From positions 372,001-436,000 of the forward strand of contig NZ_CP023439.1 of assembly GCF_002354895.1 (NCBI RefSeq): 64,000 nucleotides of DNA, read 5' to 3'. Both the position numbers and the translations under genes were made by a program. The DNA is from Thauera sp. K11 (GTDB lineage: Bacteria > Pseudomonadota > Gammaproteobacteria > Burkholderiales > Rhodocyclaceae). The notes under the pieces are model-generated. The model saw nothing but the letters and a program-made list of their open reading frames with translations. It did not search any database and was not told the DNA's origin. Below, piece by piece: positions 9,511 to 17,174 of this stretch (positions are counted from its first letter, which is position 1; each line of letters begins with the position of its first letter).

Positions 9511-10518
9511 ATGAAGATTCTCGTTACCGGCGCTGCCGGCTTCATCGGCATGCACACCTCCGAACGTCTGCTCGCCCGCGGCGACGAAGTGGTCGGACTC
9601 GACAACCTCAACGATTATTACGATCCCACGCTGAAAGAGGCGCGCCTCGCCCGCCTCACGCCGAACGGGGGTTTCCGCTTCGTCAGGATGGACGTCGCCG
9701 ACCGCGCCGGCATGGAGGGCCTGTTCGCCGCGGAGAAGTTCGACCGCGTGATCCACCTCGCCGCCCAGGCCGGCGTGCGCTACTCGCTGCAGAATCCGCA
9801 CGCCTACGTCGACAGCAACCTCGTCGGCTTCACCAATATCCTCGAAGGCTGCCGCCACAACGAGGTGCAGCACCTCGTGTATGCATCGAGTTCCAGCGTG
9901 TATGGCGGCAACACCAGGATGCCGTTCTCGGAGCACGACAGCGTCGACCACCCCGTCAGCCTGTACGCCGCCACCAAGAAGGCCAACGAGCTGATGGCGC
10001 ACACCTACAGCCACCTCTACGGCCTGCCCACCACCGGCCTGCGCTTCTTCACCGTGTATGGCCCGTGGGGCCGGCCGGACATGGCGCTGTTCCTGTTCAC
10101 CAAGGCCATCCTCGAAGGCCGCGCCATCGACGTCTTCAACCACGGCAGGATGAAGCGCGACTTCACCTTCATCGACGACATCGTCGAAGGCGTGATCCGC
10201 ACCATGGACCGCGTCGCCGAACCCGACCCCGGCTTCGACGCCGACCGGCCCGACCCCGGCCGCAGCAACGTGCCCTTCCGCGTCTTCAACATCGGCAACC
10301 ACGACCCGGTGGAACTGATGGCGTTCATCGCCGCCATCGAGAAATCCCTCGGCAAGACCGCCGAGAAGAACTTCCTGCCGCTGCAGGACGGCGACGTGCC
10401 CGCCACCTACGCCGACACGGCCGAACTCAACGCCTGGACCGGCTTCGCCCCGGCGACCAGCGTGGAGGACGGCGTGGGGCGGTTCGTGGCGTGGTACCGG
10501 GGGTATTACGGGGTCTGA
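9511..10518 (+). CDS. NAD-dependent nucleotide-sugar epimerase, UDP-glucuronate 4-epimerase-like
   Basis: A 335-residue short-chain dehydrogenase of the extended class. The Rossmann motif is at the N-terminus ([13 protein letters not shown]), the catalytic YxxxK is present ([10 protein letters not shown]) with its Ser in YASSSSVYG. Features such as [16 protein letters not shown] and [15 protein letters not shown] are typical of the CapI/LpsL group that interconverts UDP-glucuronate and UDP-galacturonate for capsule or LPS. An extended -10-like TGCGATAAT lies at 9473-9481 upstream of the ATG. Galactose epimerase activity is a less likely alternative. It is a single-gene unit; the MFS gene that follows is on the other strand. 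Confidence 0.9.
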   Translation: MKILVTGAAGFIGMHTSERLLARGDEVVGLDNLNDYYDPTLKEARLARLTPNGGFRFVRMDVADRAGMEGLFAAEKFDRVIHLAAQAGVRYSLQNPHAYVDSNLVGFTNILEGCRHNEVQHLVYASSSSVYGGNTRMPFSEHDSVDHPVSLYAATKKANELMAHTYSHLYGLPTTGLRFFTVYGPWGRPDMALFLFTKAILEGRAIDVFNHGRMKRDFTFIDDIVEGVIRTMDRVAEPDPGFDADRPDPGRSNVPFRVFNIGNHDPVELMAFIAAIEKSLGKTAEKNFLPLQDGDVPATYADTAELNAWTGFAPATSVEDGVGRFVAWYRGYYGV

Positions 10519-10626
10519 TGCCGGCCTGCCGTGCCGGTGGCGCGGCGGGATGGCGCAAGGGCGGTTTCGGGGGCAGGCGCGGATCGGGCGCCTCGCCGTG
10601 CGCAGGCAGGGTGATGCACCGGCCGG

Positions 10627-11898
10627 TCATGCCGGCAGCGATTCGCCCTGCTTCCCGCCGTCCTGCCCTGCCGCCGGCTGCAGGTGCGGAAACGCATCCG
10701 TCCGCGCCAGCAGCGGAAACAGCTTCATCCAGATGCCGCCCACGGCCAGCGTCGCCGCGCCGCCGAATATCACCGCCGGCACCAGCCCGAGCAGACGGGC
10801 GGCCACGCCCGACTCGAAGTCGCCGAGCTGGTTCGAGGCGCCGATGAACACCGAATTCACCGCGCTGACCCGCCCCCGGATCTCGTCCGGCGTTTCGTGC
10901 TGCACCAGGATCTGGCGCACATAGACGCTGACCATGTCGCCCGCGCCACCCACGGCGAGCAGCGCGATCGACAGCGGCAGGCTGGCCGACAGGCCGAAGA
11001 GCGCCATCGACGCGCCGAACACCGCCACGCCACCGAACATCCAGCGCCCCACGTGGCGGCGGATCGGCCGCCACACCAGCGCCGCTGCGGCGAATGCCGC
11101 ACCCACGGCCGGCGCCGCGCGCAGCAGGCCCAGCCCGGCGGCGTCCACCTGCAGCACGTCGCGCGCCATCGCCGGCATCAGGGCCACCGCACTGCCGAAC
11201 AGCACCGCGAACAGATCGAGCGAGATCGCCCCCAGCACGATCGGGCGCGAGAACACGAAGCGCAGCCCCTCGAACACCGCGCCGGCATCGCGTCCGTCCG
11301 CCTGCCCGGCGGCATGGCGCCTGCCGCTGCGCACCCGGCTCATCAACAGCACCGCGCTGGCGAACAAGGTCGTCGACGCAACGTAGACCGCATGCGGCCC
11401 GCCCAGATAGACCACGCCGCCAAGCACCGGACCGGCGATCACCGCGACGTGGAAGGACGACGAATGTAGCGCCAGCGCCTGGGCGAACCGCGGCGCCGAC
11501 ACCAGGTTGATCAGCACCGCCTGGCTTGCCGGCATCATGAAGGCCCGGGCACAGCCGAGCAGGACCAGCACGGCGTAGATCAGGCCCACCTCGTGCAGGC
11601 CGGCGAGCGTGATGCCCAGGAGAGCGGCCGAGGCCAGGCCCTGCAGCGCAAAACAGAAGGTGATGATGCGGCTGCGCTCCTTGCGGTCGGCGACCTGCCC
11701 CGCCGGCAGGATCAACACCACGAAGGGCGCGAACTGCGCCAGCCCGACCAGGCCGAGCGCGAGCAGGTCGCCGGTCAGTTCATAAACCTGCATCCCCACC
11801 GCGACGCTGACCATCTCGGCTGCCAGCGTGACCAGGATCTTCGCGCTCAGGAAGAACAGGAAATCCCGCTCCTGCAATACCGCCAGCCGCTCCCGCAT
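10627..11898 (-). CDS. MFS transporter, enterobactin-exporter-like (MFS_3 type)
   Basis: A 423-residue inner-membrane protein with about 12 predicted helices. I start it at the ATG at 11898 (MRERLAVLQERDFLFFLSAK), because the upstream extension to 11997 is Pro/Arg-rich and unlike family N-termini; a GAGAG sequence lies about 12 nt upstream. The inter-helix 2-3 signature is visible in PAGQVADRKERSR, and FMMPASQAVLINLV and ETPDEIRGRVSAVNSVF match the EntS/MFS_3 group of small-molecule exporters. No biosynthetic genes lie next to it, so substrate is unknown. It converges with the epimerase gene. Confidence 0.88.
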   Translation of the reverse strand: MRERLAVLQERDFLFFLSAKILVTLAAEMVSVAVGMQVYELTGDLLALGLVGLAQFAPFVVLILPAGQVADRKERSRIITFCFALQGLASAALLGITLAGLHEVGLIYAVLVLLGCARAFMMPASQAVLINLVSAPRFAQALALHSSSFHVAVIAGPVLGGVVYLGGPHAVYVASTTLFASAVLLMSRVRSGRRHAAGQADGRDAGAVFEGLRFVFSRPIVLGAISLDLFAVLFGSAVALMPAMARDVLQVDAAGLGLLRAAPAVGAAFAAAALVWRPIRRHVGRWMFGGVAVFGASMALFGLSASLPLSIALLAVGGAGDMVSVYVRQILVQHETPDEIRGRVSAVNSVFIGASNQLGDFESGVAARLLGLVPAVIFGGAATLAVGGIWMKLFPLLARTDAFPHLQPAAGQDGGKQGESLPA

Positions 11899-12031
11899 GC
11901 TCAATTCGGTTCTCTCGCAAGTTGTCGCGTCCGCCCGGCCGTATCCGCCGGCCCCTGGCTGACGCCTGGAGGGGGATTCTGCCGGATCGGGCCGCATGCG
12001 TGGGTTCGGGCGTGGGCACGGACCGGATATC

Positions 12032-12075
12032 CAGACATGGATGTCTGCTAGACTTAGTCCATTGATTTAGTCCAT
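12032..12075. promoter_or_regulatory. Inverted and direct repeats before the Phd/PIN pair (probable operator)
   Basis: A perfect 7-bp inverted repeat, CAGACAT-GG-ATGTCTG (12032-12047), is followed by two direct copies of TTAGTCCAT at 12054-12062 and 12067-12075, 13 bp apart. They end 11 bases before the antitoxin ATG. Phd/YefM antitoxins commonly repress their own operon by binding palindromes in this position, so an autoregulatory operator is likely. The A+T content of this patch also stands out from its surroundings. Confidence 0.5.
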
Positions 12076-12086
12076 GAGGCGGTGCG

Positions 12087-12317
12087 ATGACGCTCATCGT
12101 CAATGTCCACGAAGCGAAGACCCAGTTCTCGCGTCTGCTGGAGCAGGCGCACGCTGGGCAGGAGATCATTCTCGCCAAGGCGGGCAAGCCGTATGCGCGC
12201 TTGATGCCGCTTGCCCAGCCTGCTTCGCGAAGACAGCCGGGACGGCTCGCCGGGCGGATCGGCGACGAGTTCTTCGAACCGCTTCCCGACGAAGAGCTGG
12301 ACGCCTGGGAGCGGTGA
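12087..12317 (+). CDS. Type II antitoxin, Phd/YefM family
   Basis: A 76-residue protein whose first 55 residues match the Phd/YefM DNA-binding antitoxin fold: TLIVNVHEAKTQFSRLLEQA, then EIILAKAGKPYARLMPL. The remaining C-terminal tail is acidic (GDEFFEPLPDEELDAWER) and is the kind of segment that wraps around and inhibits the toxin. It overlaps the PIN-domain toxin gene by one base (TGATG), consistent with translational coupling. Repeats directly upstream suggest autoregulation. Family assignment is strong. Confidence 0.92.
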   Translation: MTLIVNVHEAKTQFSRLLEQAHAGQEIILAKAGKPYARLMPLAQPASRRQPGRLAGRIGDEFFEPLPDEELDAWER

Positions 12318-12703
12318 TGCGGCTGCTGCTCGATACCCACGCCCTGCTGTGGTGGTTCACCGACGATCCGCGGCTGCCCGGCTCCGCACGGGACGCGATT
12401 GCCGACGAGCGCAACCTCATCCTGGTCAGCGCAGCCAGCGCCTGGGAAATCGCGACCAAGCACCGGCTCGGGAAGCTCGCCGAGGCCGCCGGGGCAGTCA
12501 GCCGCTTCGGCGAACTCGTTGCCGCCGACGGATTCACCCATCTGCCGATGACGCATTTCCACTGCATCCGGGCGGGCAGCTACGAGGTTGCGCATCGGGA
12601 TCCGTTCGACCGGATGCTGGCGGCGCAAAGCGAACTCGAGTCCGCCACGCTGGTGACCCGGGACCCCGCATTCGCATGCTTCGGAACCCGCACCTTCTGG
12701 TGA
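12317..12703 (+). CDS. PIN-domain ribonuclease toxin (VapC-like)
   Basis: A 128-residue PIN-domain protein, expected to be a Mg-dependent RNase that blocks translation when free of antitoxin. Acidic active-site residues are visible: Asp6 (LLLDTHALLWW), Glu in SAASAWEIATKHRLGK, Asp in HRDPFDRML and Asp in TLVTRDPAF. The arrangement LDTHALLWW with HRDPFDR is typical of the Phd-coupled PIN subgroup. It starts at the ATG overlapping the antitoxin stop. No damage is evident, so the pair appears functional. It marks the start of the accessory region that runs to ~17.5 kb. Confidence 0.93.
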   Translation: MRLLLDTHALLWWFTDDPRLPGSARDAIADERNLILVSAASAWEIATKHRLGKLAEAAGAVSRFGELVAADGFTHLPMTHFHCIRAGSYEVAHRDPFDRMLAAQSELESATLVTRDPAFACFGTRTFW

Positions 12704-12902
12704 GGGATGAGTGGAGTCCGGGGCCCGGTACGGCCCGGGACCGATGCACGGGGACGCATCTGTCGTCGAGGCTGGCAAGGATTGTCAATCGGCTGGATCG
12801 AATGTCAATTGTGGACAGGCGCTTGTCCCGATCTGCCAGAAGTTCGGCGTTCTGCCGCCGCTCAATGTGACATCTGTCACGGATCGGGTGGGTCGAGAGA
12901 CC

Positions 12903-12918
12903 TGGCACGCCTTCTGCT
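12903..12918 (+). promoter_or_regulatory. Sigma-54 (-24/-12) promoter for the pilin cluster
   Basis: The sequence TGGCACGCCTTCTGCT matches the sigma-54 consensus TGGCACG-N4-TTGCW at every conserved position except one (C for T before TGC), with the invariant GG and GC exactly 12 bp apart. It lies 63 bp upstream of the short pilin ATG at 12981, giving a predicted start near 12930. Type IV pilin genes are classically driven by sigma-54 with PilS/PilR, so the position supports the call. No pilS/pilR genes are in the window. Confidence 0.72.
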
Positions 12919-12980
12919 TATTGTTGGTCAAGCGTCGGGATTGATTGCCGGCGCCCGGTCAATCCTGTCGGAGACTTCAA

Positions 12981-13163
12981 ATGATGAAGAAAATGCAGAA
13001 AGGCTTCACCCTGATCGAGCTGATGATCGTCGTGGCGATCATCGGCATCCTGGCGGCGATCGCGATCCCGCAATTCAACGAGTATCGTGCCAAGGCAAAC
13101 GATTCGTCGGCCCAGGCAGATGTCAAGAATGGCCTTACCGTGCTCACCGCTGCGCAGAAATAA
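12981..13163 (+). CDS. Very short type IV pilin (PilA-N-like)
   Basis: A 60-residue prepilin. The leader MMKKMQKG ends in the Gly-Phe cleavage site, and the mature protein begins [20 protein letters not shown] with Glu5, the hallmark of type IVa pilins. The mature chain is only 52 residues: the N-terminal helix is complete but the globular C-terminal head of normal pilins is absent. The stop codon is followed immediately by a good ribosome site (AAGGAG) for the next gene, so this is a natural short form rather than an obvious truncation. Aromatic residues F1, F24 and Y27 coincide with those of the short Geobacter pilin, but no aromatics occur after residue 27. A GTC-GGAG sequence precedes the ATG. 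Driven by the sigma-54 promoter at 12903. Confidence 0.9.
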   Translation: MMKKMQKGFTLIELMIVVAIIGILAAIAIPQFNEYRAKANDSSAQADVKNGLTVLTAAQK

Positions 13164-13174
13164 GGAGAACGAAG

Positions 13175-13612
13175 ATGAAGAAGCTTATTCCCTTGTTCAT
13201 GATGATTGCTGGCGTCGGGGCTTCGTTCGGTGCTTCCGCTCAAACGGCTCTCCCGCCTAATGGTGGTCCGGTTACCACCACCGCATGCACGGTCCTGTCG
13301 GAACAGGTTACGCTGAACCTGTCGAAGGGTGTCCATGGCGCCTTCAACTGCGACGAGGCGACCAATGCAATCAAGGTTGCTACTTGTCACGAAGCGGGAA
13401 GTCGCAAGCCGACGACGGTGAACTGCGTTGCGCAAGGTTCTGAGCCGGATATCACCTATACTCCGGCGGGATGCGCGGCAGGTGTGGCGAGCGTCGAGAT
13501 CAGTGATTACCGTGCATTTACCGCCAATAGCCGTGGCGGCGGTGTCGGTACGGCTCAACTCGGTGGGGCGTGCACGGACAGCAGTCTCAGCGGACTTGGC
13601 GGCTTCTGGTAA
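13175..13612 (+). CDS. Secreted six-cysteine protein, likely partner of the short pilin (PilA-C/Spc-like position)
   Basis: A 145-residue exported protein starting 11 bases after the pilin stop, with a strong AAGGAG site. The signal peptide is clear, with cleavage near GASAQT; the mature ~122 residues hold six cysteines (three possible disulfides) and a segment VTLNLSKGVHGAF followed by a His/Gly/Ser-containing stretch. I do not recognise a named domain. In Geobacter the headless pilin PilA-N is followed by a separate secreted partner (PilA-C, also called Spc), and position, size and the LSKxV-type segment fit that idea; this is inference by context. Codon use is less GC-biased than the surrounding genome. 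Confidence 0.72.
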   Translation: MKKLIPLFMMIAGVGASFGASAQTALPPNGGPVTTTACTVLSEQVTLNLSKGVHGAFNCDEATNAIKVATCHEAGSRKPTTVNCVAQGSEPDITYTPAGCAAGVASVEISDYRAFTANSRGGGVGTAQLGGACTDSSLSGLGGFW

Positions 13613-13667
13613 TCCCGGGGCATTCATGAAGCACGCACTATAGAAAGTGCAAGCTTTCATTGAAGTC

Positions 13668-13699
13668 AAAGCGGCAGGAGCGTAATGCTCTGCCGCTTT
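13668..13699 (+). terminator. Stem-loop between pilin pair and ABC genes
   Basis: Arms AAAGCGGCAGGAGC (13668-13681) and GCTCTGCCGCTTT (13687-13699) pair with a single-base bulge around a five-base loop (GTAAT). The 3' arm ends in TTT but is not followed by a long T run, so termination would be partial. Placement 55 bases after the secreted-protein stop suggests attenuation that keeps pilin transcripts abundant and the downstream ABC transporter low. The rest of the 204-base gap (13613-13816) shows nothing else I recognise. Confidence 0.5.
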
Positions 13700-13816
13700 G
13701 AGCATGTGGAAACGTTGAATCGTTCTTTCTGAACTCCATTGACGGGATCGATTCTCGACGCCGATTGCTCGCAACGCAACAGGGAAAGTGTTTGCGAGGC
13801 ATATTTGGAAGATTGA

Positions 13817-14695
13817 GTGATACACCCTCAATCAATTGATGATGTCGATGCTGGCTTTACTCCTTCAATTCGCAGCGACGCGAGAATGATCCTATCCCCG
13901 GATTTCTCTACTGCAGTGCGCCTTGCTCTGCGCACTCGTTTTCTATTTACTTCCTTCTGGCTGGTCATTGCGGTGATCGGAACTGCATGGCTAGGGGCAC
14001 AATTCAGTGCCCGTCAACCTGCGACGGTAGCTCTGGATGTCGGTCTCTCGGTGATCCGCGTGTTGCTTCCATTGATGGGAGTGCTGCTGCTGCAGGAGCT
14101 GATTTCACGGGAGTTCGATCGCCGACTGTTTTTGGTCTCGCTTACCTATCCTCGGCCGCGCTACCGATTCTTGATCGATAGGCTGCTTGCCACGCTTGCC
14201 CTAGTAGGTTTCTTGCTTCTTGTGCTTGCCGTAGCGTTAGGCGGTACCGTTGCTCTCCTTGGCAAGGAATACGTGCAGGCAACTCCTGTGGCGCTCGGAG
14301 TGCCTTATCTCGTCACGCTGTGTTTCATGGCAGTCGATGTATTTGTGGTGTTGGCAATGGGGGTATTGCTGGCCGTCGTCGCGTCTACGCCTAACTTCGT
14401 GCTTATCGGTGCGATGGGTTTCATGATAATAGCGCGGTCTTTCTCGTCGATGGTGACCCTGCTGCAGCGAGAATCGTGGCTGATGGAGAATGCTCACCAA
14501 TATCAGTCATCGCTGGACCTTTTGACCTATGTCGTTCCGGACTTGGCTTCCCTGGATGTCCGAATGATTGCGTTGTACGGGAAGATGGATCTGTTGCCGG
14601 CGAATTGGCCATGGCAATTTTTTACGGCTTTATCGTATGGCGTTGCCTTGGTAGCATTCGCCGTATGGGCGTTGAAGCGTAGGCGTTTTTCATGA
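13817..14695 (+). CDS. ABC-2-type permease of the pilin island (PilI-like)
   Basis: A 292-residue inner-membrane protein with about six hydrophobic helices (for example FLFTSFWLVIAVIGTAWLG, LALVGFLLLVLAVALGGTV, YLVTLCFMAVDVFVVLAMG, and a C-terminal helix before the basic end ALKRRRFS). The architecture suits an ABC-2 exporter subunit. I use the GTG at 13817, which has GGAAG six bases upstream; the ATG at 13886 (MILSPDFSTAV) is a reasonable alternative. It overlaps the next gene by ATGA and its partner ATPase is at 15543. In Myxococcus the ABC-related genes pilGHI lie directly after pilA and are needed for pilus assembly; this gene could be the PilI counterpart, which is inference. Base composition is clearly lower in GC than flanking genes. 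Confidence 0.75.
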   Translation: MIHPQSIDDVDAGFTPSIRSDARMILSPDFSTAVRLALRTRFLFTSFWLVIAVIGTAWLGAQFSARQPATVALDVGLSVIRVLLPLMGVLLLQELISREFDRRLFLVSLTYPRPRYRFLIDRLLATLALVGFLLLVLAVALGGTVALLGKEYVQATPVALGVPYLVTLCFMAVDVFVVLAMGVLLAVVASTPNFVLIGAMGFMIIARSFSSMVTLLQRESWLMENAHQYQSSLDLLTYVVPDLASLDVRMIALYGKMDLLPANWPWQFFTALSYGVALVAFAVWALKRRRFS

Positions 14696-15546
14696 GCAGT
14701 GACGGCCGGGTCAGATCGCTAGCAACTGCACTGGGGGCTGCTTCCCTTTTCTTGTTATTGGTGTTAAACCAGCCGCCGCGTGATAATTCTGCGAAACTGG
14801 TTCTGACAGATCGTGTGGTTGTGTCGGCTCCCATACAGTTGCTGCTTGCGGGGGGTGATCGTTTTCTAGCAGCGAATTTCGAGGCGTTTCGAGCGACGTC
14901 AACATTGAGCGGCGAAACGGCGGCGTTGATGGATGACGTTTCCTTCCGCATCCGCGCGCATCGGGTGGTAGCCCAGCTTAATCCGTGCCACGAAGATAAT
15001 TACTATCTCGCAAACGGAATGCTTTCCTGGGGGGGCGCGCCGGACGATGCCATCTATATTCTACGCCGTGCGACAGAATGTCGCATCTGGGACGAAACCC
15101 CGGCTTTTTTTTATGGATTCAATCTCTGGTTCTTTCGTCGGGATGTGGAGGGCGGACGCAAGGCTCTGGAGTTGGCTGCGGAACGGACAGTAGCCAATGC
15201 GGCGATTTTTCGCCGAATGGCGGTGATGATCGAAGCCGAGACATATCGGGATGAGCGTGCTGCTTTGCGGTTTCTTGAACATGAGCGTGATCAAGCGGCC
15301 GATGAGAAGCTTAAGGAGATGCTGGATCGTCGGGTGCAGCGATTGGCGGGATTGATTGGTTTGCGGGATGCCCAGGCTCGCTATGAAGCTAAAATGGGGC
15401 GCAGGCTTGCTGCTCCGGTTACCTTGGTGGAAGAAGGTTTTCTCTCCGATTTTCCAAAGGACCCCCTTGGTTTGGGCTACGAGTTTGTTGATGGTGAGTT
15501 TCGTTTGCGCAGTCTGAAAATTCCGGGAATGGAAGACGCAAAATGA
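14692..15546 (+). CDS. Membrane-anchored TPR-like protein of the pilin island (PilG-like position)
   Basis: A 284-residue protein of unknown function. It begins with a single membrane-spanning segment (LATALGAASLFLLLVLNQPP), so the bulk is probably periplasmic. The middle contains helical pairs resembling degenerate TPR repeats (NYYLANGMLSWGGAPDDAIYILRRAT; FYGFNLWFFRRDVEGGRKAL; RRMAVMIEAETY). The C-terminal part (ARYEAKMGRRLAAPVTLVEE through PKDPLGLGYEF) is a short module I have seen at the end of TPR proteins linked to pili or secretion. It overlaps both neighbours by four bases and therefore belongs to the permease-ATPase unit. It may be an accessory subunit analogous to Myxococcus PilG. 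Confidence 0.68.
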   Translation: MSSDGRVRSLATALGAASLFLLLVLNQPPRDNSAKLVLTDRVVVSAPIQLLLAGGDRFLAANFEAFRATSTLSGETAALMDDVSFRIRAHRVVAQLNPCHEDNYYLANGMLSWGGAPDDAIYILRRATECRIWDETPAFFYGFNLWFFRRDVEGGRKALELAAERTVANAAIFRRMAVMIEAETYRDERAALRFLEHERDQAADEKLKEMLDRRVQRLAGLIGLRDAQARYEAKMGRRLAAPVTLVEEGFLSDFPKDPLGLGYEFVDGEFRLRSLKIPGMEDAK

Positions 15547-16496
15547 GTTTGGCGCTAGAGTTCAGCGCGGTGAGCAAAGTTTTTCGTTCGCGGGCGCGCT
15601 CCGTGCAGGCGTTGCAGGACGTCAGCTTCGAGGTGGACGAGGGCGAGGTGTTCGGCTTTGTCGGCCCGAACGGTGCCGGCAAGTCCACCACGATCAAGAT
15701 CATGCTGGATGTCATTGACGACTATCAGGGCGAGGTGCGCCTTTACGGGCTTTCGGCACGTGAGGCAGCATCGCGAAAAGGGGTGGCCTACGTTCCGGAG
15801 TCTCCGGCGCTGTATGAACAGTTTACCCCGCTTGAGATTCTGCGCATGGCACTGGACATGTACGGTATCCGTCGCATCGATGCCGATATCTGGTGTCGAC
15901 AATGGTTGGACCGTTTCTCCGTTGGCCATGTCGCGGACCGTCGTATGCGCCTGTTGTCGAAAGGCACGGCGCAGCGGGTCGCGCTGGCCCATGCCCTGGT
16001 CGTCAGTCCGCGCCTGCTCGTGCTCGACGAGCCGCTATCCGGCCTGGACCCGGTTGGGCGCAAGGATGTCGTCGATATCCTTTCCGAGTACAAGCGCGAC
16101 GGGGGGGCGATTTTCTTTACATCCCATGTATTGCACGACGTGGAACGTATCGCCGATCGATTCGGCTTCATCCATCAAGGGCAGCTCATCACGACCCGCT
16201 CGCCGCGCGATCTGGTGGCAGACCGGGCCGATCGGTTCATCGTGCGCTACCAGGCAGGGGAGGGATTCGCGGCGGCGGGCGAGGCCATTCGGACGGGCGA
16301 ATTCGAGCACGAACTGGCACAGACGGAACTGCCTGATTTCATTTCAGGGCTGAACGCCTCGGGCGGGCGCATCGTTACGCTGAAACCGGCAGTCTCGCTC
16401 GAAACGATGTTCTTCAAGATATTGGCCGAGGGCGGGCTGCCACGGCCTGCGGAAACCGCTGGAACCCTGAGGCCGAGCGGCTTGGATTGCGGGTGA
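15543..16496 (+). CDS. ABC transporter ATP-binding protein of the pilin island (PilH-like)
   Basis: A 317-residue ATPase subunit. Walker A (GPNGAGKSTTIKIM, residues ~40-53), a signature of the LSKG form (LLSKGTAQRVALAHAL), Walker B (LLVLDEPLSGLDP) and the switch His (FFTSHVLHDVERI) are all intact. The LSKG variant is common in ABC-2 exporters. About 90 C-terminal residues after the nucleotide-binding domain form an accessory region. It pairs with the permease at 13817; the intervening TPR-like gene overlaps both. GC content rises again along this gene, so the foreign-looking patch fades here. The substrate might be the secreted partner protein or a pilus-assembly component, unproven. Confidence 0.88.
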   Translation: MSLALEFSAVSKVFRSRARSVQALQDVSFEVDEGEVFGFVGPNGAGKSTTIKIMLDVIDDYQGEVRLYGLSAREAASRKGVAYVPESPALYEQFTPLEILRMALDMYGIRRIDADIWCRQWLDRFSVGHVADRRMRLLSKGTAQRVALAHALVVSPRLLVLDEPLSGLDPVGRKDVVDILSEYKRDGGAIFFTSHVLHDVERIADRFGFIHQGQLITTRSPRDLVADRADRFIVRYQAGEGFAAAGEAIRTGEFEHELAQTELPDFISGLNASGGRIVTLKPAVSLETMFFKILAEGGLPRPAETAGTLRPSGLDCG

Positions 16497-16752
16497 TTCG
16501 GCGATCCGGTGGATGTGCCGGGACGTGCATGAAAAATTCCGCGTGCCTTCATGTTCGGACATGGGCACGGGCAAGAAGCTCTTCTCAGGATAGTTCGATT
16601 GCCTGATGCTGCCTCTCTTCTTTTTCCCAACATCGGGATGAAGGGTTGCGATGGCAGGTCCCGCCGCCACGCTTTTCCCGGAACGGGCATGCAGCGCCGT
16701 CCGCGGTCCTGCTTCGTGCTGCTGCATAATCTGCAGGAAGAGAGGGTGCCGC

Positions 16753-17174
16753 GTGACGACACAAGACATCCGCTGGCAGCAACGTTTGGCAAATTACGAT
16801 CGCGCGCTTGGTCGCCTGACGGCGGCCGTCGAACTGTCGCATCAGCGTCCCTTGACGGATCTTGAGAAGCAGGGGTTGATCCAGGCGTTCGAGTTTACGC
16901 ACGAACTCGCATGGAACGTGATGAAAGACTACTTGGACTGGCAGGGCACGGGGTGGACATCACCGGATCGCGGGATGCCACGCGGGAGTCCTTCAGTCGG
17001 GGGCTCGTACAGGATGGCGAAGGCTGGATGGAGATGATCCGCAGCCGCAAGCAGACTTCCCATACCTACAACGAAGAAGTGGCCAACGAGATCGCGGGCC
17101 GCATCATCGGCACTTATCAGCCGCTGTTCGTGGCGTTTGCCGGGCGGATGCGCGCACTCGGTGAGCGCCGATGA
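16753..17174 (+). pseudogene. Frameshifted HI0074-family nucleotidyltransferase partner (HEPN-like)
   Basis: The first half is read from the GTG at 16753 (TTQDIRWQQRLANYDRALG to YLDWQGTG, ending near 16952). The second half continues in another frame (VDITGSRDATRESFSRGL through SHTYNEEVANEIAGRII) to a stop at 17174. The join falls in a run of four Gs at 16950-16953; restoring a single G would give one uninterrupted ~140-residue family protein. Family members partner with a minimal nucleotidyltransferase, which follows here with an ATGA overlap. Either the gene is inactivated or the base is a sequencing error. The 256 bases before it (16497-16752) hold nothing I recognise. Confidence 0.75.

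Noticed and set aside
12711..12944. A 77-residue open frame between the PIN toxin and the pilin
   Set aside because: No ribosome site or known motif, and it covers the sigma-54 promoter; more likely noncoding.
15963..15999. ABC ATPase signature LSKGT in place of LSGGQ as a possible defect
   Set aside because: LSKG forms are common in ABC-2 exporters; Walker A, Walker B and switch His are intact.
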